Source of the DNA: Fusobacterium sp. DD2 | GTDB taxonomy: Bacteria > Fusobacteriota > Fusobacteriia > Fusobacteriales > Fusobacteriaceae | Length of the DNA: 64,000 nucleotides | Direction: 5' to 3' | Assembly (NCBI RefSeq): GCF_018205345.1 | Contig: NZ_JADRHM010000003.1 | Span: 1-64,000, forward strand | In this document: piece after piece, positions 25,205-34,522 of the stretch | How the letters are laid out: each line of letters opens with the position of its first letter | Position numbering within the stretch: the first letter of the stretch is position 1 | The notes under the pieces: model-generated | Seen by the model: only the letters and a program-made list of their open reading frames with translations | Databases searched by the model: none | Told to the model about the DNA's origin: nothing | Made by a program: the position numbers and the translations under genes

Positions 25205-27883
25205 TTATAATCTTCCGCAACAGTTTTTATATTTCTTACCACTTCCACAAGAACATGGTGAATCTGGTGTTAACTCCTCTGCTGGAACATTTTCTACTCC
25301 ACTTTCATCTTCTGAAGTATACTCTGTTATCTCCTCTTGATCATTTTTCATCTCCATTGCCTTTTCCTCTTCTTCATCTTTTATAATTACTTTGAAAAGG
25401 AATGAAGTTGTTTGTTCTTTTATAGTTTCAATCATTTGTTCATATAGATCTCCAGAAATAAGTTTATACTCTACAACTGGATCTCTTTGTCCATAAGCTC
25501 TTAAATAGATACCTTCTTTTAATCCATCTAAAGCTTTTAAGTGTTCTCTCCATCTTGCATCTGTAACTTCGAAAAGAATATATTTTTCAAGTCTTCTCAT
25601 TAAGTCTCTACCAATTTTTTCTTCTTTTTCGTTGTATTGAGCTAAGATTTCATCATATAGTTTTTGACTATACTCTTCAACACTCATAGATTTATATTCA
25701 TTCATATCTTCAATTTCATAACGATAGTTTTCTTTTAAATATTCAGCAAGTCCTGTAATATCCCAGTCCTCTTTATATTCAGCAGTAAATCTTTTTGCCA
25801 CTTGAGCAAATATTGTTTCATGAAGCATATTGATGATATTGTCTTTTAAGTCATCCTTTTCCATAGCTTCGTTTCTACTTGCATAAATAGCTGTTCTTTG
25901 CTTATTCATAACGTCGTCAAATTCAAGAAGGTTCTTTCTGATTCCAAAGTTTCTTGATTCAATCTTAGTTTGAGCATTTGCAATAGCCTTGTTAATCATT
26001 GAGTGAGTAATAGGCTCTCCTTCTGGAAGTCCTAATTTTTCCATAACATGTTTAACTCTATCTGAACCAAATAGTCTCATTAAATCATCTTCAAGTGATA
26101 GATAGAATTCTGATTCTCCAGGGTCTCCCTGTCTTCCTGCTCTACCTCTTAATTGGTTGTCTATTCTTCTAGATTCGTGTCTTTCTGTACCTAGAATAAA
26201 TAATCCACCAAGAGCTTTAACTTTTTCTCCCTCTTGTGCACACTGCTCATTATATTTTGCTAATATTTCAGGATATTTTTCATTATCCTTTGTTTTTGCT
26301 TCAGCAAGAGCTAAGAATTCTGGATTTCCTCCAAGCATAATGTCTGTACCTCTACCTGCCATGTTTGTAGCAATAGTTACAGCTCCAAGTCTTCCTGCCT
26401 GAGCAACAATCTCAGCTTCCTTTGCGTGGTATTTAGCATTCAATACATTGTGAGGTATTTTTTTATCTTTAAGTATTTGAGATAACTCCTCAGAACTTTT
26501 TATAGATATAGTACCTACAAGTACTGGTTGACCTTTCTTATGCAGCTCCTGTATTCTTTCAACAATTGCATTTATTTTTTCTCTACGTGTCTTATAAACT
26601 AAGTCAGCATGGTCTTTTCTTATTACTGGCTTATTTGTAGGAATAACAATTATTTGCAGTCCATAAGTATGAACAAACTCAGCAGCCTCTGTTTCAGCTG
26701 TACCAGTCATTCCTGAAAGTTTATTATACATTCTGAAATAGTTTTGTAATGTAATAGACGCAAGAGTTTGGTTTTCTCCAGCAATACGAACTCCCTCTTT
26801 AGCTTCAATAGCCTGGTGAAGTCCATCTGAGTATCTTCTTCCTTCCATTGCTCTTCCTGTAAACTCATCTATTATTATTACCTGTCCCTCTCTTACAAGA
26901 TAATCTCTATCTCTTTTGAAAAGTTCTTTAGCTTTTAAAGCCTGGTTTAAATAGTGTGTAAGTTCTACATTTTCAGGTGAATATAGGTTTTCAAGTTTTA
27001 ATAACTTTTCAACTTTAGCTATACCTTTCTCTGTAAGAACTATATTTTTAGATTTTTCATCAACTTCATAATCTCCTAATTGATCCATAGGAAGCTCTTT
27101 TTTAAGTTTGATATCTTTGATTTTTTCACTTTCAAAACTTCTATCAAGCATTGATACAACCTGATAGAAAATTTGATACCATTTTGTTGAATCTTCAGCT
27201 GCCCCTGAAATAATTAGAGGTGTTCTAGCTTCGTCAATTAAAATAGAGTCAACTTCATCAACTATACAGTAGTTAAGTTCTCTTTGAACTTTTTCATCTA
27301 CTGATCCAACCATGTTGTCTCTTAAATAGTCAAATCCAAACTCAGAGTTTGTACCATAAGTAATATCACTGTTATACGCTTTCTTTCTTTCATCTGTTGT
27401 AATTCCATTTAAAATTACTCCTGATGTAAGTCCTAAGAAGCTATATAATCTTCCCATAAAATCTCTATCTCTTTTTGCAAGATAATCATTTACTGTTATT
27501 ACATGAACTCCATGACCAGCTAATGCATTTAAGTATACTGGACAAGTTGCAACAAGAGTTTTACCTTCTCCTGTTTTCATCTCTGTTATTTTACCTTCGT
27601 GAAGTACTACTCCTCCAATAAGTTGAACATCATAGTGTCTCATACCAAGAGTTCTCTTTGATGCCTCTCTTACTGTTGCAAATGCTTCTACTAAGATATC
27701 ATCTAATGTTTCCCCTTTTGCCAGTCTCTCTTTAAAGATAACTGTCTTTTCTTTTAACTGCTCGTCAGTTAATTTTTCATAATCTGGTTCTAAAGCATTG
27801 ATAGCATCCACAATCTTTTTTATTCTTCTTACTTCTCTATCATTTTTAGTCCCAAAAATTTTCTTAAAAATATCTCCTATCAT
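25205..27883 (-). CDS. secA: Preprotein translocase ATPase SecA
   Basis: This cytoplasmic/membrane ATPase drives secretory proteins through SecYEG. At 892 residues it is full length: the DEAD motor with [11 protein letters not shown] (about 102-112) and [14 protein letters not shown] (about 208-221), the preprotein-binding region, helicase domain 2 with [13 protein letters not shown] and [10 protein letters not shown], and a C-terminal zinc SEC-C motif with C877, C879, C888 and C889. It is first in a two-gene unit with a lipoprotein. Confidence 0.98.
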   Translation of the reverse strand: MIGDIFKKIFGTKNDREVRRIKKIVDAINALEPDYEKLTDEQLKEKTVIFKERLAKGETLDDILVEAFATVREASKRTLGMRHYDVQLIGGVVLHEGKITEMKTGEGKTLVATCPVYLNALAGHGVHVITVNDYLAKRDRDFMGRLYSFLGLTSGVILNGITTDERKKAYNSDITYGTNSEFGFDYLRDNMVGSVDEKVQRELNYCIVDEVDSILIDEARTPLIISGAAEDSTKWYQIFYQVVSMLDRSFESEKIKDIKLKKELPMDQLGDYEVDEKSKNIVLTEKGIAKVEKLLKLENLYSPENVELTHYLNQALKAKELFKRDRDYLVREGQVIIIDEFTGRAMEGRRYSDGLHQAIEAKEGVRIAGENQTLASITLQNYFRMYNKLSGMTGTAETEAAEFVHTYGLQIIVIPTNKPVIRKDHADLVYKTRREKINAIVERIQELHKKGQPVLVGTISIKSSEELSQILKDKKIPHNVLNAKYHAKEAEIVAQAGRLGAVTIATNMAGRGTDIMLGGNPEFLALAEAKTKDNEKYPEILAKYNEQCAQEGEKVKALGGLFILGTERHESRRIDNQLRGRAGRQGDPGESEFYLSLEDDLMRLFGSDRVKHVMEKLGLPEGEPITHSMINKAIANAQTKIESRNFGIRKNLLEFDDVMNKQRTAIYASRNEAMEKDDLKDNIINMLHETIFAQVAKRFTAEYKEDWDITGLAEYLKENYRYEIEDMNEYKSMSVEEYSQKLYDEILAQYNEKEEKIGRDLMRRLEKYILFEVTDARWREHLKALDGLKEGIYLRAYGQRDPVVEYKLISGDLYEQMIETIKEQTTSFLFKVIIKDEEEEKAMEMKNDQEEITEYTSEDESGVENVPAEELTPDSPCSCGSGKKYKNCCGRL

Positions 27884-27978
27884 TTATGTTCCTCTCTTTA
27901 AATTTTTTTGTCTATACCTCGTCACGATATATGCTACCACAAAAATATTCCATAGTCAATGCAATGGATTTTTTGAAG

Positions 27979-29994
27979 TTATTTTTTATTGCACATATCA
28001 ATAAACTCATCTTCTGTTATAATTTTTACTGTTCCTAAATCCTGTGCTTTTTTAAGTTTACTTCCAGCTTTTTCTCCCACTATTAAATAGTCAAGATTTC
28101 TACTTACAGCTGATAGATTTTTACCTCCAAGTTTCTCAATTGCTTCTTTTATTTCATCTCTTTTGAAGTTTTTAAGAGTTCCTGTAAATAGGAAAGTCTT
28201 TCCTATAAAAATCTGCTCTTCTGTATTTTCCTCAGCTGTTTCCTCTTCAGCAAATTGAAGTCCATGTTCTCTAAGAGAATTTATAAGGGAAATCTTTTCC
28301 TCATCTCTTACAAAGTCATAGATAGCCTGAGCCATCTTGTCTCCTATTCCCTCTATTCCCATAAGTTCCTCAACTGACATAGCCATAAGTCTGTCTATAT
28401 TTTTAGTCTCTTTAGCTAAAAGTTTAGCTGAAGTCTTTCCAACATATGGTATTCCAAGAGCACATAGTACCTTTGAATACTCTCTTTTTTTACTGTCTTC
28501 AATGGCAATAAGAAGTTTATCTACACTTCTTTTTCCCATTTTCTCAAGCTTTTCAAGCTCTTCTCTATGCTCTTTTAAAGAATATATATCTACAATATTT
28601 TTCACAAATCCAAGTTTTAGCATATTTTCAACTATCTTACTTCCAAAACCTGCTATATTCATTGCATCTCTTGATACAAAATATATAAGTTCTCCCTCTA
28701 TCTTACCTGGACATTGAGGATTTGGACATTTAATATCTACCTGTCCCTCCTGTCTTACTACCTTGGTATTACATATAGGACAGTGAGTAGGTTCAATAAT
28801 CTCAGTTTCACTTCCATCTCTTAACTCTTTTACAGATGTTATAACCTGTGGAATTATTTCAGCTGCTTTTTCTATAAATACTGTATCCCCTATTTTAATA
28901 CTCTTTCTTTCTATCTCCTGAAAATTATGAAGGCTTGCTCTTTTTACCCTGCTTCCTGACAGTTCTACCTCATCAAGTTCTGCAACAGGAGTTATCTTTC
29001 CTGTTCTTCCTACCTGCCATGTTACTCCAGTTATTTTAGTAGTTACCTGTTTAGCAGGAAATTTAAAGGCAATAGCCCATCTTGGGCTCTTAGTAGTTGT
29101 TCCAAGTTCATCCCATAATTCAATATTATCTACCTTTATAACCATACCATCTGTTTCATAGTCAAGTTCTTCTCTCTTTTCTCCCCAGTAGTCAATTCTC
29201 TTCATCAACTCTGAAGCTGTTTTGCATACTTCACATATTCCAGTTGTTTTGATTCCTAAAGAACTTAGGTATGCCAGACTTTCACTGTGAGATTTAAATC
29301 CCATCTTTCCAGCATCTATAAGGAAATAAAAATACGCATCCAGTCCTCTCTCTTTTATAATAGAAGAATCAAGCTGTCTTAACGTACCACTTGCTGCATT
29401 TCTAGGGTTAGCAAAGACATCCTCTCCATTTTCCAGTCTTTTTTCATTCAGTGCTTCAAATCTGCTAATTGGAAGAACTACCTCTCCTCTTATCTCCATA
29501 TCTACTTCCTCTTTAAGAGTTTTAGGAAGTGACTCTATCTGAATAATATTTTCTGTAACATCTTCTCCTATCTGTCCATCTCCTCTTGTTACAGCCTTTA
29601 CAAGTTTTCCCTTTTCATATTGAACACTTATAGAAAGTCCATCTAATTTTAATTCAAGAGCATACTCTACCTTTGTATCCTGAGGCAAAAGTTTTTTTAC
29701 TCTAGTTGTAAAATCTTTTATCTCTCCTTCATTATACGTATTTGAAAGACTTAACATCGGTCTTTTGTGTGTAACCTTTTGAAACTTGGTAGATTTCAAA
29801 TCAGTTGCTCCAACAACCTGAGTAGGAGATTGTGAATCTGCATACTGAGGATATTCCTCTTCAAGTTTTTTAAGTTGTGCCAGCATCTTATCAAACTCTA
29901 CGTCTGAAATAAGGCTGCTATTATTTGTATAGTAATAATCACTATACATCTTAATTTTTTCTCTCATTTCCTCAATTTTTTTCTTTACGTCCAT
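27979..29994 (-). CDS. ligA: NAD-dependent DNA ligase
   Basis: This enzyme seals nicks in duplex DNA using NAD+. The adenylation motif KLDGLSISVQY (KxDG, about residue 115), the four-cysteine zinc finger CPICNTKVV...CPNPQCPG (about 405-430), helix-hairpin-helix repeats and a C-terminal BRCT domain (about 590-671) are all present. Its 671 residues are standard. It lies 96 bases upstream of secA on the same strand. Upstream on the minus strand a TATAAT box lies in the gap before ppaC, but a matching -35 is weak. Confidence 0.98.
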   Translation of the reverse strand: MDVKKKIEEMREKIKMYSDYYYTNNSSLISDVEFDKMLAQLKKLEEEYPQYADSQSPTQVVGATDLKSTKFQKVTHKRPMLSLSNTYNEGEIKDFTTRVKKLLPQDTKVEYALELKLDGLSISVQYEKGKLVKAVTRGDGQIGEDVTENIIQIESLPKTLKEEVDMEIRGEVVLPISRFEALNEKRLENGEDVFANPRNAASGTLRQLDSSIIKERGLDAYFYFLIDAGKMGFKSHSESLAYLSSLGIKTTGICEVCKTASELMKRIDYWGEKREELDYETDGMVIKVDNIELWDELGTTTKSPRWAIAFKFPAKQVTTKITGVTWQVGRTGKITPVAELDEVELSGSRVKRASLHNFQEIERKSIKIGDTVFIEKAAEIIPQVITSVKELRDGSETEIIEPTHCPICNTKVVRQEGQVDIKCPNPQCPGKIEGELIYFVSRDAMNIAGFGSKIVENMLKLGFVKNIVDIYSLKEHREELEKLEKMGKRSVDKLLIAIEDSKKREYSKVLCALGIPYVGKTSAKLLAKETKNIDRLMAMSVEELMGIEGIGDKMAQAIYDFVRDEEKISLINSLREHGLQFAEEETAEENTEEQIFIGKTFLFTGTLKNFKRDEIKEAIEKLGGKNLSAVSRNLDYLIVGEKAGSKLKKAQDLGTVKIITEDEFIDMCNKK

Positions 29995-30215
29995 TTTAAT
30001 ACTCCTATCACTATAATTAAAATTTTTCCTTTATTTACTCATAATCAATTTCTTCAAATTCAATATATTTTATAAATTGCATCTCTAGATTATTATATCA
30101 TTTTTTCCCAACCTTGTGTCACTTAATTGAAAAATCATTTCCCCTTTATACTTCAGCTTCTGTTTTTACTCTCTTTTCCTTTATAAAACCTTTATATATT
30201 CTTGCCTTTCAAATA

Positions 30216-30244
30216 TTTACAAAATTCAAAAAAAGTGATATGAT
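30216..30244 (+). promoter_or_regulatory. Promoter of ppaC
   Basis: TTTACA and TATGAT are separated by 17 bases, with a start expected near 30251, about 30 bases before the ppaC start and its AAGGAGG. The remainder of the ligA-ppaC gap (about 280 bases) is AT-rich and shows no gene. Confidence 0.72.
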
Positions 30245-30280
30245 AGGGAAGTAAACATATATATTTTTTAAGGAGGCCTT

Positions 30281-31222
30281 ATGGAAAAAATTCTTATAAC
30301 TGGACACAAGATTCCAGATACTGACTCTATATGTTCAGCTATTTCATATACTGAATTAAAACATGCACAAGGTGTTGAAAATGCTGTAGCTTGTAGACTT
30401 GGAAAAATCAGCAGAGAAACTCAATATGCTTTAGACCATTTTGGTGCTGAAGCTCCAATATTATTAGATAACGTAAATCCAGATGAAAATGGAAATAAAA
30501 AGAAAGTTATTTTAGTAGACCACAATGAGAGATTCCAAACTCCAGATGGTATTGAAAATGCTAAAATACTTGAAGTTATTGACCACCACAAATTTCATCT
30601 AATTACTGATGAACCTTTAAAAATAATTGCAGATACAGTTGGATGTACTTCTACACTTGTTTTCAGACTATATAAACAAGCTGGAATTACTCCTTCAAAA
30701 AGAGCAGCTGGACTTATGATGAGTGCTATTATATCTGATACACTTTTATTCAAATCTCCAACTTGCACACCTGAAGATATCGCAGCTGTTAAAGAGTTAT
30801 CAAAACTTGCTGGAGAAGAAGATTATGAAGATTATGGTATGAAACTTCTTATAGAAGGAACTACTTTATCTGACAAAACTCCAGATGAAATCATCACTAT
30901 GGATATGAAAGAATTTGATATGAATGGTAAAACTGTAGCAGTAGCACAAGTTAATACTGTTGATACTAAAGGAACTCTATCTATGCAAGAAACTCTAGAA
31001 AAAGCTATGAATGCCAGAATAGATGAAAAAGGATATGATTTATTTGTTCTAATCATTACTGATATCATCAAAGCTGGTTCTTATGTATTAGTTGCAGGTA
31101 AAACACCTGAATTAGTTGAAAAAGGATTTAAAGTAACTCTAGATAATAATACAGCTTGGCTTGAAGGTGTTGTTTCTAGAAAGAAACAAGTTGTACCTTT
31201 CATGTTAGAAGCTAGCAAATAA
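30281..31222 (+). CDS. ppaC: Manganese-dependent inorganic pyrophosphatase
   Basis: This family II (DHH) pyrophosphatase hydrolyses pyrophosphate to drive biosynthesis. Motifs present are GHKIPDTDSICSA (8-20), LVDHNERFQ, the DHH motif IDHHKFHL (about 103-110) and the C-terminal SRKKQVVP that binds phosphate. Its 313 residues are normal. It stands alone with its own promoter and terminator. Confidence 0.97.
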   Translation: MEKILITGHKIPDTDSICSAISYTELKHAQGVENAVACRLGKISRETQYALDHFGAEAPILLDNVNPDENGNKKKVILVDHNERFQTPDGIENAKILEVIDHHKFHLITDEPLKIIADTVGCTSTLVFRLYKQAGITPSKRAAGLMMSAIISDTLLFKSPTCTPEDIAAVKELSKLAGEEDYEDYGMKLLIEGTTLSDKTPDEIITMDMKEFDMNGKTVAVAQVNTVDTKGTLSMQETLEKAMNARIDEKGYDLFVLIITDIIKAGSYVLVAGKTPELVEKGFKVTLDNNTAWLEGVVSRKKQVVPFMLEASK

Positions 31223-31231
31223 TAAAATTAA

Positions 31232-31256
31232 GGCGATGTTAACCATCGCCTTTTTT
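31232..31256 (+). terminator. Intrinsic terminator of ppaC
   Basis: GGCGATG / CATCGCC with a 5-base loop is followed by TTTTTT, 10 bases beyond the ppaC stop. Confidence 0.88.
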
Positions 31257-31266
31257 GTCAAAAAAC

Positions 31267-31294
31267 AATTGGGCAGATGATTATCTGCCCAATT
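31267..31294. terminator. Second hairpin terminator, mainly serving the minus-strand gene
   Basis: A perfect 12-bp stem AATTGGGCAGAT / ATCTGCCCAATT with a 4-base loop lies between the converging ppaC and the 199-residue gene. T-rich sequence follows on the minus strand (TTGTTTTTTGAC). Confidence 0.8.
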
Positions 31295-31310
31295 TTAGCT
31301 ATTTTTAATG

Positions 31311-31910
31311 TTATCCATTATACGCCAATGCTTTCAATGCCTTTCCAACTATTGGTATATAATTTTCATTAATCTGTCCTGTATAAAGTGACATTACATA
31401 TTTTAATCCATATTTATTAAATCTGACTATAAAATCTTTAGGTCTACCTTTACCTTCTAATGTATTGTAGTATTTTTTCCAAGCTTTAGCACAATCCTCT
31501 AAGTTTTTTGGTGGAACTCCTGCCAGTTTATATTTGTAATATAAACAGCAATAAATTATTGAAAGTCTATTATCTACTTTCAAATCTTTAAATTTAATAT
31601 TTTCGTATCCTAAAGCCTTTAATTTTTCTTTATCCTCTTCAGTAAGTCTTGAATCTACAAAACTATAACCCGCTTTACTTATCTGTGATAAACACAGATT
31701 ACCATTCCCTTTATATGTCCCATATAAAGTCTCTGCACTTACTGTTCCATTGATTAAAAGGTCCCATTTATCAATATTTTCATAATCAAAGATAACGTTA
31801 TTTATCTCGTGTATTTCTTTTGCAAGCTCTTCTGGATCAACATTATAGCCAACTGCACTGGAAATTGTTGATAGAATTATAAACAACACCAATACTATTT
31901 TTTTCATCAT
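31311..31910 (-). CDS. Secreted protein of unknown function, possibly lysozyme-like
   Basis: I do not recognise this 199-residue protein. It has a signal peptide (about 1-21). The mature part carries a pattern loosely like lytic transglycosylases: a glutamate in SAETLYG (E60), then NGNLCLSQISKAGYSF (compare G-L-x-Q-I in the SLT fold), a later NRLSIIYCCLYYKYKL helix and aromatic residues near KAWKKYYN. This resemblance is by eye only. Two methionine codons open the frame after GAGGAGGG; either could start. It is transcribed alone toward a strong terminator. Confidence 0.65.
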   Translation of the reverse strand: MMKKIVLVLFIILSTISSAVGYNVDPEELAKEIHEINNVIFDYENIDKWDLLINGTVSAETLYGTYKGNGNLCLSQISKAGYSFVDSRLTEEDKEKLKALGYENIKFKDLKVDNRLSIIYCCLYYKYKLAGVPPKNLEDCAKAWKKYYNTLEGKGRPKDFIVRFNKYGLKYVMSLYTGQINENYIPIVGKALKALAYNG

Positions 31911-32168
31911 TTTCCCTCCTCAGAAACTAATATCGAGTAGGAGCTCCATGTGTGTTAGTACTTGTCGTTATGGTCTTATTTTTTAGTCGGTATTTTTCTC
32001 AAATTAGTTTATTTTTTAATCACTGTTTTTCAATTATTTTACTTCAATACATTTAAATACAATTTTAACTTAAGTGGATAAAAAAAATCATATTATTATA
32101 CCACATTTTCCTGTTACAATACAAAAGATATTTTATGTATTTTTGTTTACAATCATTTAGAAATAAAA
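31911..32168. other. AT-rich intergenic region, no gene seen
   Basis: This stretch, with the folA terminator beside it, makes a gap of just over 300 bases between the secreted-protein gene and folA. It should contain the minus-strand promoter and a leader of the secreted-protein gene. Several TTGaaa/TAaaaT-like pairs occur but none stands out. I see no ORF, tRNA or clear riboswitch. Confidence 0.5.
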
Positions 32169-32201
32169 AAGCCCATTTTCAGACACTTTGAAAATGAGCT
32201 T
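32169..32201 (-). terminator. Intrinsic terminator after folA
   Basis: On the minus strand AAGCTCATTTTC / GAAAATGGGCTT forms a 12-bp stem with one G-U pair and is followed by TTTTTTATTT. It lies about 20 bases beyond the folA stop and closes the thyA-SPFH-folA unit. Confidence 0.82.
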
Positions 32202-32223
32202 TCAATTTTAATATTGTATTTTT

Positions 32224-32697
32224 CTATTTTTTCTCATAAACATAAGAGATAAAATCATTATATTCTATACTGGATACTACCCTATATCCATAATCTTCTA
32301 CTACTGGTAAATATAAAGGAGAAGTTGCTTCTTTTACCTCTATATTATCTTTTAATCTTGAAATATATAATCTATCCATTGGATATGTTTTTAGGTAATG
32401 TTCATACACAGTTGCTCCACCACATATAAAAATATCCTTTCCAGTCCCTTCATATTTTTTTACTATATCATCAAAATTATCTTTAGAAGAGATTACAACT
32501 ACATCTCTTGTTTTTTCCATAAGTTTAATTGGAACATATTTTGCAGTGTTTTTTCCAAATACAACAACATTTCCAACTGTCTTTTCCTTAAAAAATTGTA
32601 ACTCCTCTTTTGAATGCCATAAAAGTCCATTGCCTTCAGGATTTCTATCTCCCATAAGGTTATCTTTTGCAACACACACTATCATATTAACTGCCAT
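32224..32697 (-). CDS. folA: Dihydrofolate reductase
   Basis: This enzyme reduces dihydrofolate to tetrahydrofolate with NADPH, regenerating the cofactor consumed by thymidylate synthase. The 157-residue protein shows the N-terminal MIVCVAKDNLMG, the substrate helix LLWHSKEELQFFKEKT, VVFGKNTAKYVP and the NADPH-site motif IFICGGATVYEHYL. The acidic catalytic position falls on a Glu in SKEEL rather than Asp, an accepted variation. It ends a three-gene cluster starting with thyA. Confidence 0.92.
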   Translation of the reverse strand: MAVNMIVCVAKDNLMGDRNPEGNGLLWHSKEELQFFKEKTVGNVVVFGKNTAKYVPIKLMEKTRDVVVISSKDNFDDIVKKYEGTGKDIFICGGATVYEHYLKTYPMDRLYISRLKDNIEVKEATSPLYLPVVEDYGYRVVSSIEYNDFISYVYEKK

Positions 32698-32710
32698 TTA
32701 TTCCTCGTTT

Positions 32711-33550
32711 CTATCTGTCTACGTCTATAAAACTATTTGCATTTCCCTGAACTTTTGGCAAATGCCCATCCCATTTTTCTATTGTCATTTTCTTTATAAG
32801 CTGAGGTGTTAATGAGTTTGATTCAATAAGATTTGCCTGAGCCTGAAGCTCCTTAACTTTAAGCTGATATTCAGCAAGTTTAACTCTGTTTTCAGCTTCA
32901 ACTATAAGTTTTTGCTGTTCAGCTTTTGCCTTTTCTACTGCCTGTTCTGCTACTTTTTTAGCTTCTATGGCTTTTTCATACTCATCTGAAAAATCATGAT
33001 TTACAATTGAAATATTAGAAACCTGAAGTCCATATAAATTAAAATCATCTTTCAAATCATCAAATATAACTTTTGATATTTCAGCTCTTTTACTTACAAA
33101 TTCCTCAATTGTATACTTAGCAATTGTAGCTTGTACTATCTCTCTTGTTCTAGGTCTTATAAATCTATCCTCATGTGCTCCTTTAAAAGCTCTATATAAT
33201 TTTTCAGGATCAATTATGCTTGCTTGAACTGTTATTTCAATATTGATAGATTGCATATCTTTGGTACTTACAACCATAGAATTGTCAGTTGCTCCAGCTT
33301 TTTCATCAAATTTTTTATTCAATCCCTGACGGGTAAAATCATAAATTTTTTCCCTTACTTCCATTATTGTTTTAGTTTCAACTATAGGAAGCTTAAAATG
33401 AAGTCCTTCTCCTTCAATTCTGCTTACTTTACCAAAAGTACTAACTATAGCTACTTCACCAGTATTAACTGTATAATAACTCATAAGTCCCAAGGCAATT
33501 ACTACTAATATACAGATTCCTATCAGTCCACTTAAAATCTTTTTTCCCAT
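32711..33550 (-). CDS. SPFH/prohibitin-domain membrane protein (HflC-like)
   Basis: This is a 279-residue membrane-anchored SPFH protein. One N-terminal transmembrane helix (about 5-27) precedes the SPFH domain, which begins TVNTGEVAIVSTFGKVSRI, and a long coiled-coil region rich in Ala/Glu/Lys (about 195-255) suited to ring-shaped oligomers. It resembles HflC/prohibitin, but no hflK partner is adjacent. Oddly, it sits between thyA and folA, 13 bases before folA. Its client is unknown. Confidence 0.88.
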   Translation of the reverse strand: MGKKILSGLIGICILVVIALGLMSYYTVNTGEVAIVSTFGKVSRIEGEGLHFKLPIVETKTIMEVREKIYDFTRQGLNKKFDEKAGATDNSMVVSTKDMQSINIEITVQASIIDPEKLYRAFKGAHEDRFIRPRTREIVQATIAKYTIEEFVSKRAEISKVIFDDLKDDFNLYGLQVSNISIVNHDFSDEYEKAIEAKKVAEQAVEKAKAEQQKLIVEAENRVKLAEYQLKVKELQAQANLIESNSLTPQLIKKMTIEKWDGHLPKVQGNANSFIDVDR

Positions 33551-33569
33551 ACATTACCACCTCATATAG

Positions 33570-34394
33570 CTAAATTGCTATTTCATAAGATATTTTATCT
33601 CCATACTTATAATCTGTTATCTCTACATCATCAGGTTTAAAATCAAAAATCGAAGTAAAGTTATTTATTTTTAATTTTGCTCCAGGATACTCCTCTCTTT
33701 GAACCTGCTCTAAAAGTTTATCCATATGTCTATCATAAATATGCATGTTATGAATATTCCAGATAATGTCAGCAGGTTTTAATCCGCATTCCATAGCAAC
33801 TAACTTGTGTAATACAGCATATTGGAATACATTGGCTACAAGTCCTAAAGCAACGTCACATGAACGCTGTCTTACTTCAAGATAAAGTCTATCTCCTACG
33901 ACACTCCATTGAGTCAGATGCACACAAGGAGTTAGTGCCATTTGATCTAACTCTTCTGGAACCCAGATTTCTGTCATTATTCTTCTGCTATTTGGATTAT
34001 TCTTAAGTTCATTGATTATATAATGAAGTTGTGATTCATGGCCAAATGTCTTTTTAGCTATCTGATAACCATAAGCTTTTCCTATTGTTCCATCTTCAAG
34101 CTTCCATTCATTCCAGAATTTACATTTTAGTTTCTCTAATTCATTTACGTCATTAGACTGCATAATCCATATCCAATATAATTCCCTTATAGGAGCTTTA
34201 TTTGGTGCAAATCTCGTAGTTATAAGCTGTGCCTCATCATCTGAGTTATCAAGTCTAAACTGATATCCTATATAGCTTTTATAATGAGCTGGAGTCCCAT
34301 CTGCATAAACTGTTCTTACCTTTCCTTCGCTCCAAATTCCCTTTTCATTTATCGTTTCAACTATTTTTCTGTACTCTTTATCAAATTTTGACAT
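33570..34394 (-). CDS. thyA: Thymidylate synthase
   Basis: This enzyme makes dTMP from dUMP using methylene-tetrahydrofolate. The active-site cysteine is C157 in LTPCVHLTQW, and the dUMP-binding motif RQRSCDVALGLVANVFQYA follows, with the late HIYDRHMDKLLEQ motif. Its 274 residues are standard. It is first in the thyA-SPFH-folA cluster and has its own promoter. Confidence 0.97.
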   Translation of the reverse strand: MSKFDKEYRKIVETINEKGIWSEGKVRTVYADGTPAHYKSYIGYQFRLDNSDDEAQLITTRFAPNKAPIRELYWIWIMQSNDVNELEKLKCKFWNEWKLEDGTIGKAYGYQIAKKTFGHESQLHYIINELKNNPNSRRIMTEIWVPEELDQMALTPCVHLTQWSVVGDRLYLEVRQRSCDVALGLVANVFQYAVLHKLVAMECGLKPADIIWNIHNMHIYDRHMDKLLEQVQREEYPGAKLKINNFTSIFDFKPDDVEITDYKYGDKISYEIAI

Positions 34395-34431
34395 ACCATC
34401 CTCCTATAATTATCCATATTTTTCCTTTTAT

Positions 34432-34459
34432 ATTCTATCATAACTATCATATCTGTCAA
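34432..34459 (-). promoter_or_regulatory. Promoter of the thyA cluster
   Basis: On the minus strand TTGACA and TAGAAT are 16 bases apart, about 40 bases before the thyA start with its TAGGAGG. Confidence 0.75.
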
Positions 34460-34481
34460 TTAAAACCAAAATATAAAAAAA

Positions 34482-34507
34482 CTACTGAGCTGTCTCCAAC
34501 TCAGTAG
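34482..34507 (-). terminator. Intrinsic terminator of the diaminopropionate operon
   Basis: CTACTGAG / CTCAGTAG with a 10-base loop is followed on the minus strand by seven T. It closes the four-gene sigma-54 operon just before the thyA promoter. Confidence 0.88.
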
Positions 34508-34522
34508 CTTGAACTAGATTAA

